A DNA stretch of 59,985 bases, from the NCBI GenBank assembly GCA_019239975.1, contig JAFAZE010000090.1, positions 1 through 59,985 on the forward strand. The letters are read 5' to 3'. The notes beneath the pieces were generated by a model. The model saw only the letters and a program-made list of their open reading frames with translations, was not told where the DNA came from and did not search any database. The position numbers and the translations under genes are program-made. This document shows positions 11,454 through 19,896 of the stretch, one piece after another (the first letter of the stretch is position 1; every line of letters starts with the position of its first letter). Source of the DNA: Streptosporangiaceae bacterium. Its GTDB lineage: Bacteria; Actinomycetota; Actinomycetes; Streptosporangiales; Streptosporangiaceae.

Positions 11454-12310
11454 CCGCGGTCACCGTCGTGATCGCGACCCGCAACCGCGAGACGGAGCTG
11501 CGCCGCACGCTCGGCCGCCTGGCGGAGCTGCCGGAGAAACCGGCGGTCATCGTGATCGACAACGCCTCCACGGACGGAACGCGCGCGGCGGCGCGAGACG
11601 CCTGCCCGGCCGCCGAGCTCATCACGCTGCCGGAAAACCGCGGCGCATGGGCGCGGAACGTCGGCGTGGCACGCGCGGCCACCGAGTACGTCGCGTTCAG
11701 CGACGACGACTCCTGGTGGGAGCCGGGATCGCTGCGGCTGGCCTGCGAGCTGCTCGCCGCTCACCCGGAGCTCGGCCTGATCGCCGGGCGCACGCTGGTG
11801 GGATCCGCCGGGACGGACGACCCGCTGAACGCCGTGCTGGCCGCGAGCCCGCTGCCGCGCGACGGCCTGCCCGGCCCGCGGGTGCTGGGCTTCCTCGGCT
11901 GCGCGGCGGTGGCCAGGCGCGCGGCGTTCCTGACGGCCGGGGGATACAGCGAGCTGATGGGCGTCGGCGGCGAGGAGGAGCTGTTCGCGATGGACCTCGC
12001 GACGGCCGGATGGGCCGCCGCGTACGTCAGCGACGTGGTGGCGAGGCACTGGCCGTCCCCGGCCCGTGACGTCGCGGCGCGGCGCGGCGCCGAGGAGCGC
12101 AACCGGGTGCTGATCGCGTGGCTGCGGCGGCCCGCCCGCGACGCGCTGGCCGGCACGGCGGCGCTGGCCGGGCGTGCCCCGCGCGACCCCATCGCCCGCC
12201 GCGCACTGGCCGGCCTGCTGGCCCGGCTGCCGCGCGCCCTAGCCGCCCGCAGGCCCCTGCCGCCGCGAGTGGCGGCGCAGCTGCAAAGGCTGGAGCAAGC
12301 GAATGGCTGA
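11450..12310 (+). CDS. GT2 family glycosyltransferase (first of a tandem pair)
   Basis: 286 residues, GT-A fold. TVVIATRNR starts the nucleotide-binding domain, VIDNASTDGT follows, and the DXD-like metal motif is FSDDDSWWEPGS. GGEEELFAMDLATAG is the likely acceptor/catalytic segment. The start overlaps the kinase stop by 4 nt, implying translational coupling. It is clearly paralogous to the next gene: FSDDDSWWEPGS against FCDDDTWWEPGS, same length and architecture. The transferred sugar is unknown; the heptose and UXS genes next door give the context. Confidence 0.87.
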   Translation: MTAVTVVIATRNRETELRRTLGRLAELPEKPAVIVIDNASTDGTRAAARDACPAAELITLPENRGAWARNVGVARAATEYVAFSDDDSWWEPGSLRLACELLAAHPELGLIAGRTLVGSAGTDDPLNAVLAASPLPRDGLPGPRVLGFLGCAAVARRAAFLTAGGYSELMGVGGEEELFAMDLATAGWAAAYVSDVVARHWPSPARDVAARRGAEERNRVLIAWLRRPARDALAGTAALAGRAPRDPIARRALAGLLARLPRALAARRPLPPRVAAQLQRLEQANG

Positions 12311-13196
12311 CCGAGTCACCGTGGTGGTCATCACCCATGACCGCCGCACGGAGCTGCTCCGGACGCTCGGCAAGCTCTCCGGTCTTCCCGAACGGGCGCC
12401 GGTCATCGTGGTCGACAACGGCTCATCCGACGGCACGGCGGCGGCCGTGCGGCGGCTGCACCCGGACGTCACGCTGATTCCGGGCAGCCGCAACCTCGGC
12501 GCGGTCGCGCGGAACGTCGCGGTGCGCCGGGTCAGCACGCCCTACGTCGCGTTCTGCGACGATGACACCTGGTGGGAGCCGGGATCGCTGAGCCGCTGCG
12601 CGGACGCGCTCGACGCGCACCCCGACGTCGCCTCGGTCACGGCGCGCATCATCGTCGAGCCGTCAGGAGCCGAGGATCCCATCAACGCCGAGCTGGCGAC
12701 CTCACCGGTGCCCGGCCGCCCTGGGCTGCCCGGCCCGGCGCTGATGAGCTTCCTCGCGGGCGCCTCCGTGCTGCGGGTCGCGCCGTTCCGCGAGGCCGGC
12801 GGGTTCAGCCCCCGGCTGTGGCTCGGCGGCGAGGAAGAGCTGCTCGCCGCCGACCTGATCGCCGCCGGGCACGCGCTGTGCTACCTGCCGGAAGCCGTCG
12901 TGCACCACGCGCCCTCCGTGCGGCGTGATCCCACCCGCCGCCGCTGGCTCGGCATCCGCAACACGCTGTGGTTCACCTGGCTGCGCCGCCCGCTGCCCGC
13001 GGCGGCGCGGCGCACCGCCGAGCTCGCGCGCACGGTGCCCCGCGACGCCACCTCGGCGGCCGCGTTCGCCGCCGCGCTGGCCGGCCTGCCCTGGGTCCTG
13101 CGCGACCGCCGTCAAGTGCCGGCGCACGTCGAGGCCATGATCCGGACGCTCGACGAGCCGCGCCGCACCTCCCGCGCCCGCAGGTACGTGGGCTGA
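12303..13196 (+). CDS. GT2 family glycosyltransferase (second of a tandem pair)
   Basis: 297 residues. TVVVITHDRR, VVDNGSSDGT, the DXD block FCDDDTWWEPGS and LGGEEELLAADLIAAG mark a GT2 enzyme paralogous to the preceding gene, whose end it overlaps by 8 nt. The C-terminal helices are Arg/Ala-rich and may sit on the membrane face. It is the last gene of the PfkB-GT2-GT2 operon. The tandem copies suggest two successive residues of a glycan are added by related enzymes. Donor and acceptor are unknown. Confidence 0.87.
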   Translation: MADRVTVVVITHDRRTELLRTLGKLSGLPERAPVIVVDNGSSDGTAAAVRRLHPDVTLIPGSRNLGAVARNVAVRRVSTPYVAFCDDDTWWEPGSLSRCADALDAHPDVASVTARIIVEPSGAEDPINAELATSPVPGRPGLPGPALMSFLAGASVLRVAPFREAGGFSPRLWLGGEEELLAADLIAAGHALCYLPEAVVHHAPSVRRDPTRRRWLGIRNTLWFTWLRRPLPAAARRTAELARTVPRDATSAAAFAAALAGLPWVLRDRRQVPAHVEAMIRTLDEPRRTSRARRYVG

Positions 13197-13275
13197 CTCA
13201 CCCGATGCCCAGGCGCGGCTGGTGCCACCGTCCGTTCGGCATACCGGGCAGGTGACCGGGGTAGGAAGAGGCCCC

Positions 13276-13455
13276 ATGAAGAAGCTTCTCGAGCTCCTGA
13301 TGTGCTTTCTGCACCCGGTGGCGGTGGTCCTCATGTGGATCAACCTCGCGTCACGCACCGACCTGAGCGGCGGGGCGAAGCTGGCGTGGGGCATCTTCGG
13401 CCTCATCCCGCTCGTGCCGTTCCTGTACGTGCTGACCGGCGGCAGCCTGTGGTGA
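13276..13455 (+). CDS. Small two-helix membrane protein
   Basis: 59 residues from ATG 13276, preceded by GGAAGAGG. Two hydrophobic segments (LLMCFLHPVAVVLMWINLA and AWGIFGLIPLVPFLYVLTG) are separated by a short polar loop. No family is recognised. It lies alone between the GT2 operon and a convergent cupin gene. The good ribosome binding site and membrane pattern support a real gene; function unknown. Confidence 0.65.
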   Translation: MKKLLELLMCFLHPVAVVLMWINLASRTDLSGGAKLAWGIFGLIPLVPFLYVLTGGSLW

Positions 13456-13484
13456 GCCGGGGACCGCGCCCCTCGTTACGCCGG

Positions 13485-13814
13485 CTAGGCCTTGCTCACC
13501 GTCAGCAGCACCGCCGAGTCCTCGACGGCTTCCAGCGCGTGCCGGGCATCCGGCACGACAAGGAGATCACCGCTGCGGCCTTCCCAGGTCACGCCCCCGG
13601 TTACCAGCCGCACCCGGCCGTGCAGGACCTGAACGGTGGCCTCGCCCGGGTTCTCGTGCTCGCTCATGGACGAGCCCGCGGTCAGCGCGACCACCGTCTG
13701 GCGCAGCGCGTGCTCGTGGCCGCCGTACACGGTCTGGGCGCTCCGGCCGCCCGGTGCGCCGGCCGCCCTCCTGGCATGGTCGCGGGCGATGGCATCCAGC
13801 GAGAACTTCTCCAT
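13485..13814 (-). CDS. Cupin-domain protein
   Basis: 109 residues, a single small beta-barrel cupin. HENPGEATVQVLHGRV corresponds to cupin motif 1 and GDLLVVPDARHALEA to motif 2, each with plausible metal-binding His/Glu. AGAPGGRSAQTVYGG at the N-terminus resembles short cupins often annotated as LuxR-associated or stress cupins. It is divergent from the GH10 xylanase; a 40-bp palindrome lies between them, 57 bp upstream of this start, and might control both. Substrate unknown. Confidence 0.78.
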   Translation of the reverse strand: MEKFSLDAIARDHARRAAGAPGGRSAQTVYGGHEHALRQTVVALTAGSSMSEHENPGEATVQVLHGRVRLVTGGVTWEGRSGDLLVVPDARHALEAVEDSAVLLTVSKA

Positions 13815-13870
13815 GCCCGCCTTCTGCCCGCAGGCCGCCGGGTCATGCCAGGCGGGTCAGGGCGCCAGGG

Positions 13871-13910
13871 CGGCGGCACGGTTCCGAAAACTTTCGGAAC
13901 CGTGCCGCCG
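13871..13910. promoter_or_regulatory. 40-bp near-perfect palindrome, candidate operator
   Basis: Two 19-nt arms are perfectly inverted around a 2-nt AC centre. The core CCGAAAACTTTCGG is nearly identical to the second palindrome at 14028-14043. It lies between divergent genes (cupin and xylanase), so it is not a terminator for either. GAAA-N-TTTC palindromes of this kind have been described upstream of Streptomyces xylanase genes. Confidence 0.65.
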
Positions 13911-13974
13911 CGGCGATCACGGCGACCCAGGGTGCGTGGCACCATGGAATCGCTCATTACCTGGCCCGAGGCTG

Positions 13975-14004
13975 TTGACAGGGTATCCAGCCCGTGTCTA
14001 TTTT
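13975..14004 (+). promoter_or_regulatory. Probable sigma-70-type promoter of the xylanase gene
   Basis: A consensus -35 TTGACA (13975-13980) and a -10 TATTTT (13999-14004) are separated by 18 nt. Transcription would start near 14011, about 80 nt before the ATG at 14091, with the 16-bp palindrome at 14028-14043 just downstream of it. Confidence 0.65.
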
Positions 14005-14027
14005 TGCCCTCATCCGCGCTTACGTTT

Positions 14028-14043
14028 TCCGAAAATTTTCGGA
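14028..14043. promoter_or_regulatory. 16-bp perfect palindrome TCCGAAAATTTTCGGA, candidate repressor site
   Basis: A perfect palindrome placed between the predicted transcription start and the xylanase start codon, a position suited to blocking transcription. It shares its core with the larger palindrome at 13871-13910. A LacI-type repressor is the likeliest ligand by analogy; no repressor gene is adjacent. Confidence 0.6.
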
Positions 14044-14090
14044 TGCAACCGCCAGCGCGTAACGGCTTTCGCCGCTGAGGAGGGAAATCC

Positions 14091-15272
14091 ATGAGACATC
14101 GTCGTCTTCTCGCTGCGGGCGCCGTGGGGACCGTTGTGGTCGCCGCGGCGCTTGGCATTAGTTCCGCCGCCGGCGCGGCGCCGTCCGCCTCAGCCCCGCG
14201 CGCCTCAGCCCCGCGCGATGAGGGCGCGCCGGACTCCCTGCGGGCCCTCGCCGCGAAAATAGGGCTGCGCATAGGCACGGCGGTAATACCGTTCGACCTG
14301 AACACTCCCGCTTACCGGGACATCGTGGCCGACCAGTTCTCGGTCGTCACCCCGGGCAATGAGATGAAGTGGCAGGTGGTCGAGCCGACCCGGGGCACCT
14401 ACGACTGGTCGGGCGGTGACCGCCTCGTCAAATTCGCCGAGGAGCACGGGCAATTGGTCCGCGGGCACACGCTCCTGTGGCACAACCAGCTTCCCGCCTG
14501 GCTCACCACGGGCGTCGCGAACGGCACCATCAGTGACACCGAACTGCGGGCCCTGCTGCACAAGCACGTCATCGACGAGGTCACGCACTTCAAGGGCAAG
14601 ATCTGGCAGTGGGACGTCGCGAACGAGTTCTTCACCGACAGCAATCCCTCCGGGATCAACCCGAACGATTTCTGGGTCTCCCACCTTGGCGCCGGCATCA
14701 TCGCCGAGGCTTTCCGCTGGGCGCACCAGGCGGATCCGCACGCGCTGCTCTTTTACAACGACTACAACATCGCCGGCGAGGACGGCACGAACGCGAAGAG
14801 CGACGCCGTGTACGCGTGGCTCAGGCAGATGCTGGCCGAGGGCGTGCCCATCAACGGCGTCGGCGACCAGGGGCACCTCGACACCCAGTACGGGTTCCCG
14901 ACGCAGATGACCCAGGATTTGCGGCGTTACGCGAGCCTTGGCCTGAAGGTGGCCATTACCGAGGCCGACGTGCGCACGTTCGTCAACAACCCGACGGCCC
15001 AGGTGCCCACGGATCACCTGGCGACGTTCGCCCAGCCGTATGAGTTCTCGCAAATGCTCAAGGCCTGCCTCGCGGTCCGGCAGTGCATCTCGTTCACCGT
15101 CTGGGGCTTCGGGGACGCCGACTCGTGGATTCCCGGCTTCTTCACCGGCGAGGGATACGCCACGATCTACGACGTGAACCTGCAGCCGAAGCCGGCCTAC
15201 TTCGACCTGCAGCAGGACCTCCAGCTCGCCGCCTACGGCGCCCCCCACCGCGTCCACACCGACCAGCACTAG
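14091..15272 (+). CDS. Secreted GH10 endo-1,4-beta-xylanase
   Basis: 393 residues with a signal peptide (MRHRRLLAAG, hydrophobic core to about 28, AGAAP). Classic GH10 blocks follow: TPGNEMKWQ, RGHTLLWHNQLPAWL, the acid/base region WDVANEFF (Glu179), NDYN, GVGDQGHLD, and the nucleophile region ITEADVR (Glu291). WDVANEFF and ITEADVR depart slightly from the usual WDVVNEA and ITELDIR but keep both glutamates. There is no carbohydrate-binding module. The ATG follows GGAGGGAAATCC. It is monocistronic, with a consensus promoter and palindromic operators upstream. It cleaves xylan outside the cell. Confidence 0.95.
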   Translation: MRHRRLLAAGAVGTVVVAAALGISSAAGAAPSASAPRASAPRDEGAPDSLRALAAKIGLRIGTAVIPFDLNTPAYRDIVADQFSVVTPGNEMKWQVVEPTRGTYDWSGGDRLVKFAEEHGQLVRGHTLLWHNQLPAWLTTGVANGTISDTELRALLHKHVIDEVTHFKGKIWQWDVANEFFTDSNPSGINPNDFWVSHLGAGIIAEAFRWAHQADPHALLFYNDYNIAGEDGTNAKSDAVYAWLRQMLAEGVPINGVGDQGHLDTQYGFPTQMTQDLRRYASLGLKVAITEADVRTFVNNPTAQVPTDHLATFAQPYEFSQMLKACLAVRQCISFTVWGFGDADSWIPGFFTGEGYATIYDVNLQPKPAYFDLQQDLQLAAYGAPHRVHTDQH

Positions 15273-15293
15273 TAGCCCAAACACCCAGCACCG

Positions 15294-15359
15294 GCGGGGT
15301 CGCTGGCGTAAACAGCCCCACGAGACGCTCTGTCGGGGGCCAGATGCCAGCGACCCCGC
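15294..15359. terminator. Inverted repeat between convergent genes, possible bidirectional terminator
   Basis: A perfect 14-bp inverted repeat (15294-15307 and 15346-15359, GCGGGGTCGCTGGC and its complement) encloses a 38-nt loop. It fills the gap between the xylanase stop and the convergent dehydratase stop. There is no U-run, as is common in actinomycetes. Confidence 0.5.
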
Positions 15360-15362
15360 GTA

Positions 15363-17168
15363 TCACGACCGGCCGATGACCGGTTCGGTGAAGGGGAGCT
15401 GGGCGGGCGTCTTCGCCTGCAGGAAGTCGTAGTCGCATCCTTCCGGCGCCTGGGTGACGTGCATCCGGTGCAGCACCGGCCAGCCCCGAAGGTCGGCCAC
15501 CGCGGGCAGCACGGGTTTACGCGACCCAAGGCCGGCCTCCGTGTCCAGCGTGCCGGCGAACGCGTCGAGCGACACGATGTCACCGTCGCGCAGCCGGGAC
15601 AGCGGGCCGCCGACCGCGCTCTCCGGCGCGACGTGCAGCACGACCGTGCCGAAGCCCGTGCCGCTCATCCGCCCGTCGGTGATCCGCAGCATGTCGGTGA
15701 CGCCCTCACCCAGCAGCCGTGCGGGAATCGGGATGTTTCCCCATTCGGGCATGCCGGCCCCGGCCGGCCCGCAGCCGGCCAGCACGAGCACGGAGTCCCG
15801 CGTCACCTCCAGAGCGGGGTCTTCGATCCGCCTGCGCATCTCCTCGTAGGAGTGGAACACGACCGCGGGGCCACGATGGCGCAGCAGGCGGGGGGAGGCC
15901 GCGGCGGCCTTGATCACGGCGCCGTCCGGCGCCAGGTTGCCGTGCACCACCATGAACGCGGGCAGCGCCGTCACCGGCTCGTCCAGCGGCCTGATCGGCC
16001 ACTCAGGGACATGGGTACCGCCCTCACGCCGCGTCCGGGCGAGCGCCGCGAGCACCGCGGGCACGCCGCCGGCCCGCGCCAGGTCGGGCATCAGCCCGTT
16101 ACCGATCGGCGCCACGTCGGCGATGACCGGCACCCGGGCGCTGACCTCGGCGAACTGGCGAAGCGGCACACTGATCCCGCGCCGCCCGGCCACCGCGCAC
16201 AGGTGGATGATCGCGTTCGTCGAGCCGCCGATGGCGGCGAGCACGGTAATGGCGGCCGAGAACCCGGACTCGGTGAGCAGGATCGACGGCCGGACCTCCG
16301 ACGCGACCCTGGCCACGATCCGCCGCCCGGCCTCCTCCGCCAGCTCAACCTGCCGCTGATCGCCCGAGGCCAGAACCGCGGAACCGGGCACGGTCATGCC
16401 GAGCGTCTCCGCCATGATCGCCATGGTGGACGCGGTGCCCATCGTGTTGCAGGCGCCGAGACCCTGCCCGAGGCAGGTCTCCAGCCGCGCCCACTCGGCG
16501 TCGGTGAGCTGCCCGGCGCGCCGCGCGTCGTACATCTGCCACAGCGCCGTCCCGCTGCCGAGCGGGGTTCCGTCGAACCCGGCAGGGGCGCGGAAACCGC
16601 CGGTGACGATCAGCGCCGGAATGTCCGCCGAGGCAAGCGCCATCAGGTAAGCCGGCACCGTCTTGTCGCAGTTTCCGAGGGCCACGATGCCGTCCAGCGG
16701 CTGGGACCTGATCGCCTCCTCGACCTCGATCGCCAGCAGGTTGCGGTACAGCATCGCGGTCGGCTTCATCAGGTCTTCGCTGAGCGAAATGACCGGGAAC
16801 TGCAGCGGCAGCCCGCCCGCCGCCTCGACGCCGCGCCGGACGGCCAGGGCCAGGACGGACAGGCCGCGATCGCACCGGTTCAGGTCGCTGGCCGTGCACG
16901 CGATGCCGATCAGCGGCTGGCGTCCCGCGGAGCCGGAACGCCGCAGTCCCGCCGCGCGCAGCGCCGCGCGGTGGTTCAGAGCCACCTCGTCGTCTCCGCC
17001 CAGCCACGCGTCACTGCGCAGCGGGATGGAGCGGGAGAAGGCGCCCGGGGAGGAAACCTCGCCGCGCGCCCGGGGGGAGAAGGCGGACGGGAGCGGGGAG
17101 TCGCTGCGGAGCCGGAGGGGGAGGGGGAGGGCGGGCGAGGCGGCGCTCCGCAGCGATGGCGACGACAT
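15363..17168 (-). CDS. IlvD/Edd-family sugar-acid dehydratase
   Basis: 601 residues from ATG 17166-17168. Iron-sulfur and active-site blocks are visible: CTASDLNRCDRG, ALGNCDKTVPAYL, LGACNTMGTASTMA, GGSTNAIIHL and the C-terminal DGRMSGTGFGTVVLHVAPE. The SGTxFGTVVLHVAPE ending and the neighbours fit aldonic-acid dehydratases (L-arabonate/D-xylonate type) better than the branched-chain biosynthetic enzyme. The first ~45 residues are a low-complexity Ser/Pro/Arg extension, so the true start may be further in. The start overlaps the permease stop (ATGA). The next genes (APC permease, U32-like, IclR) suggest an inducible catabolic operon. The specific acid is inferred. Confidence 0.85.
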   Translation of the reverse strand: MSSPSLRSAASPALPLPLRLRSDSPLPSAFSPRARGEVSSPGAFSRSIPLRSDAWLGGDDEVALNHRAALRAAGLRRSGSAGRQPLIGIACTASDLNRCDRGLSVLALAVRRGVEAAGGLPLQFPVISLSEDLMKPTAMLYRNLLAIEVEEAIRSQPLDGIVALGNCDKTVPAYLMALASADIPALIVTGGFRAPAGFDGTPLGSGTALWQMYDARRAGQLTDAEWARLETCLGQGLGACNTMGTASTMAIMAETLGMTVPGSAVLASGDQRQVELAEEAGRRIVARVASEVRPSILLTESGFSAAITVLAAIGGSTNAIIHLCAVAGRRGISVPLRQFAEVSARVPVIADVAPIGNGLMPDLARAGGVPAVLAALARTRREGGTHVPEWPIRPLDEPVTALPAFMVVHGNLAPDGAVIKAAAASPRLLRHRGPAVVFHSYEEMRRRIEDPALEVTRDSVLVLAGCGPAGAGMPEWGNIPIPARLLGEGVTDMLRITDGRMSGTGFGTVVLHVAPESAVGGPLSRLRDGDIVSLDAFAGTLDTEAGLGSRKPVLPAVADLRGWPVLHRMHVTQAPEGCDYDFLQAKTPAQLPFTEPVIGRS

Positions 17169-18616
17169 CAGCGGACGGCGTCGCTGACGGCGGGCACCGG
17201 CGCCTCCTCGGTGTAGCGTTCCCGCCGAGTCTGGAAGAACTGCGCCCTGGTCACCGCCCTGGACAGGAAGGCCAGCGGAATCCCCACCAGGAACAGAACA
17301 AGCGCGATGATGCGCACCGGCACCGGGGTGCTGGGCAGTGACTTGATGATCACGTAGACCAGCGTCGCCGCCCCGATCAGCGGCAGCAGCAGCCCGAGAA
17401 GAATCTCGCGGCTGTCGCGCAGCAGCACCGAGCGGTAGTACCAGATGCTGTACAGCGAGATCACCACGTAATAGCCGGCGAACAGCAGGCCGCCGGTCGA
17501 GTCGATGTAGACGATCGTCTTCTGCAGGCTGCTGCTCGCCAGGTACAGCACCAGGGCGGCGATCGGGATGACGCCCATCACCACGAGCCCCGTGACCGGC
17601 GTCCTGAACCGGGAGTTGACGAAGCTCAGCCCGCGCGGCACGGTGCGGTCGCGTGCCATCCCGAACATGATCCGGCTGCCGTCCACGATCTGCGACTGGA
17701 TGGTGGTGGCGAACGACGCGATGACCGCCAGCGCCACGAGATCGCCGAATGCCTTCGGCCCCAGCCGGCCCGCCAGGAACGGCAGGACGTTGCTGGCGTT
17801 GTTCGAGATCGCCGGCGCGGGCGCGAGCCCCTGCAGGCACACGAACAGGAACACGACCCACAGCGTGCAGAACGTGATGGAGATAAGCACGGACCTGCCC
17901 GGGTCACGCTGCCGCCGCTGCTCGTCGCCCAGGTAGATGGGGGAGTCCCAGCCGCCGAGCAGGAACGTGGCGATGACCACGCCCGCGATCAGCCCGGTCG
18001 ATCCGCCGGGCGCGTGCGACGTGGTGAACCATGACCAGGAGGGTCGCGTGACGCCGGGGGCGTGCGAGGTGAGCTCGTGCACCAGGCCCCACACCGCCAG
18101 CACGCCGATGATCAGGTACTCGACGGCGACCACCCAGCCCTCGAAACGAATGGTGACCTTCACCCCGACCACCGCGATCGCCACGACGAGCAGGCAGATC
18201 ACGGTCGCCACCAGCCACGTCAGCGGCTTGTTGGAGGCCTGCGACGGAGCGATGAGGCTCAGCACGGTCGAGCCGATCAGCGTGATGTTGCCGATGTTGG
18301 ACGTCAGCGCCGTCATCAGGATGAGGATGCCGACCGCGAACCCGATGATGGGGGACAGGCCGCGGGCCACCCACTGCACCGGCGCGGCGGCCGAGGCCTG
18401 CCAGGAGTTCAGCCGGTGATACGCCACCGCGCAGCACAGCATCGCGGCGCCGGCGATCAGCAGGGCAAGCGGCGAGCCGAGGCCGGAGGCGCCGATCAGC
18501 GCGGCCATGGTCAGCGTGGTGGCCGCGGTCGGCGCCACGTTGGTGATCGAGGCGATCCAGTCGCCGCGGAGGCCGACGGACTTCGCTCTCAGCCCTGGTG
18601 ACGACTCGGCAGTCAT
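17168..18616 (-). CDS. APC-superfamily permease
   Basis: 482 residues with about 12 hydrophobic helices. The start (18614-18616) follows GGAGGGG. The N-terminal segment NVAPTAATTLTMAAL and the helix-6 region ATFLLGGWDSPIYLGDEQ are typical of amino acid/polyamine/organocation transporters. It overlaps the dehydratase by an ATGA junction and follows the U32-like gene, so the three are probably co-transcribed leftward. Its substrate might be an amine or a small acid matching the dehydratase; the sequence does not decide. Confidence 0.87.
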   Translation of the reverse strand: MTAESSPGLRAKSVGLRGDWIASITNVAPTAATTLTMAALIGASGLGSPLALLIAGAAMLCCAVAYHRLNSWQASAAAPVQWVARGLSPIIGFAVGILILMTALTSNIGNITLIGSTVLSLIAPSQASNKPLTWLVATVICLLVVAIAVVGVKVTIRFEGWVVAVEYLIIGVLAVWGLVHELTSHAPGVTRPSWSWFTTSHAPGGSTGLIAGVVIATFLLGGWDSPIYLGDEQRRQRDPGRSVLISITFCTLWVVFLFVCLQGLAPAPAISNNASNVLPFLAGRLGPKAFGDLVALAVIASFATTIQSQIVDGSRIMFGMARDRTVPRGLSFVNSRFRTPVTGLVVMGVIPIAALVLYLASSSLQKTIVYIDSTGGLLFAGYYVVISLYSIWYYRSVLLRDSREILLGLLLPLIGAATLVYVIIKSLPSTPVPVRIIALVLFLVGIPLAFLSRAVTRAQFFQTRRERYTEEAPVPAVSDAVR

Positions 18617-18668
18617 AAGGCGCAACCCCTCCCTGGTATCACGAACAGACAAGCCAGCTTCTGTGTCC

Positions 18669-19622
18669 TCATGGGACGGGGATCCCCAGGCCCTCGGCGC
18701 CCGGCTTGGACTGAAGCAGCCCCGGCGACAGCCGGTCCAGCCATTCCAGCGCGACGGCGGCTCGGTGCACCTTCTCGACGGCGTTCGCCCTGGCCACGTC
18801 CACGAGGTGCAGTCCGCTCGGATAGACCCCCTGGGCGTTGCGCAGCCCGAACTTCGCGTACAGCGGCGCGCCCGCCCGGACCAGGTCCGCGAGCTCCTGG
18901 CCGCGTACCACGCCGCCGAGCGGGTCGGACGACTCGACGTAGAGGTCAAGCGGCAGGCTGACCGCCGCGCGCATCTCCGCGAGTTCCGCCAGCGTCACGT
19001 CGGAGGGAATGTTGACGGTGCCCGCGCCGAGTTCCTGCAGCAGCGTCAGCGTCACCGGGTTGGACGGCGACATGGCCGCGGAGATCTTCCACACCAGCCC
19101 AGCGGGAAGGAAGCCTCGCGCCTGCGCCGTCGTGAGCGCGCGGAGCAGCCCCAGATCGGCGACCAGGAAGCTGCGAATCCCCTCTTCCGTCGCCCGCAGC
19201 ACGTCCTCGAGCGCGTAGCCGAGCTGGCGCAGCCCGCGGACCTGGTCGGCGTGCGCCCGGCCGTCGGCTGACCGGGCGTGCGCGCCCACGCCGAACCGCT
19301 CCCGCGGCCCGACGAAGAGGCACACCTCGACCCCGGCGCCGTGGCCGGCCTGCGCCATGTCCCGCAGCTCGGCCACCGAGAGCAGCATCGCGCCGCTGCC
19401 CTGGGAGACCCGGTTGACCGTGATCCCATCGGCCTCGGCGGCGCGCAGCACCGCGTCGAGCACGCGCGGCCCCTCGACGCTCGGAATCTCGATGCGGAAT
19501 GCCGCGCCGTCCGGAAAGCGCCCGTCTCCAGGCAGGGAAGCCCCGTCCGCCCCGTCCGCCCCGTCCGCCCCGTCCGTTCTGCCCGCGCCGAGCCCGCCGA
19601 GCACGTCAGAGACCCAGGTCAT
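18669..19622 (-). CDS. U32-peptidase-like TIM-barrel protein
   Basis: 317 residues. FRIEIPSVEGPRVLDAVLRAA, VCLFVGPRERF, KISAAMSPSNPVTL and LYVESSDPLGGVVRG resemble the TIM barrel of the U32 family, many members of which are not peptidases but act in hydroxylation or small-molecule chemistry. No zinc-protease signature is seen. The N-terminus contains a GADGADGADGA repeat from 9-nt slippage. It heads the leftward group U32-like, permease, dehydratase, with 52 nt before the permease. Role unknown; the context suggests catabolism of an unusual acid or amino compound. Confidence 0.68.
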   Translation of the reverse strand: MTWVSDVLGGLGAGRTDGADGADGADGASLPGDGRFPDGAAFRIEIPSVEGPRVLDAVLRAAEADGITVNRVSQGSGAMLLSVAELRDMAQAGHGAGVEVCLFVGPRERFGVGAHARSADGRAHADQVRGLRQLGYALEDVLRATEEGIRSFLVADLGLLRALTTAQARGFLPAGLVWKISAAMSPSNPVTLTLLQELGAGTVNIPSDVTLAELAEMRAAVSLPLDLYVESSDPLGGVVRGQELADLVRAGAPLYAKFGLRNAQGVYPSGLHLVDVARANAVEKVHRAAVALEWLDRLSPGLLQSKPGAEGLGIPVP

Positions 19623-19896
19623 CCGCCCGCCTTTCGTCCTGTCCGACTGGACAGATCAGTCACCATCCGCCGCCTCCGCTTCTGCCATCCGCTCCCTTCC
19701 CGCCTCCGCCGTCCGCTCCCTCTGTGCGCCTCTGCCGTCCTTCCCGCCGGTTCTATCTCCGTTGACTGTCAACCCGCTGTCACGCCCGCCGCCTCCGCGC
19801 TCCCGGGCTGTCATCCCGCTGCCTTCGCGCACCGGGCGGTCCGCCCGCTGGCGGCCGTCCCGGTTCATCCGCCGCCGCCTCCGCATCCGCCGCCTC

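Noticed and set aside
13871..13910. Transcription terminator
   Set aside because: The palindrome lies upstream of both flanking genes, which diverge, and shares its core with the site in the xylanase promoter, so an operator is likelier.
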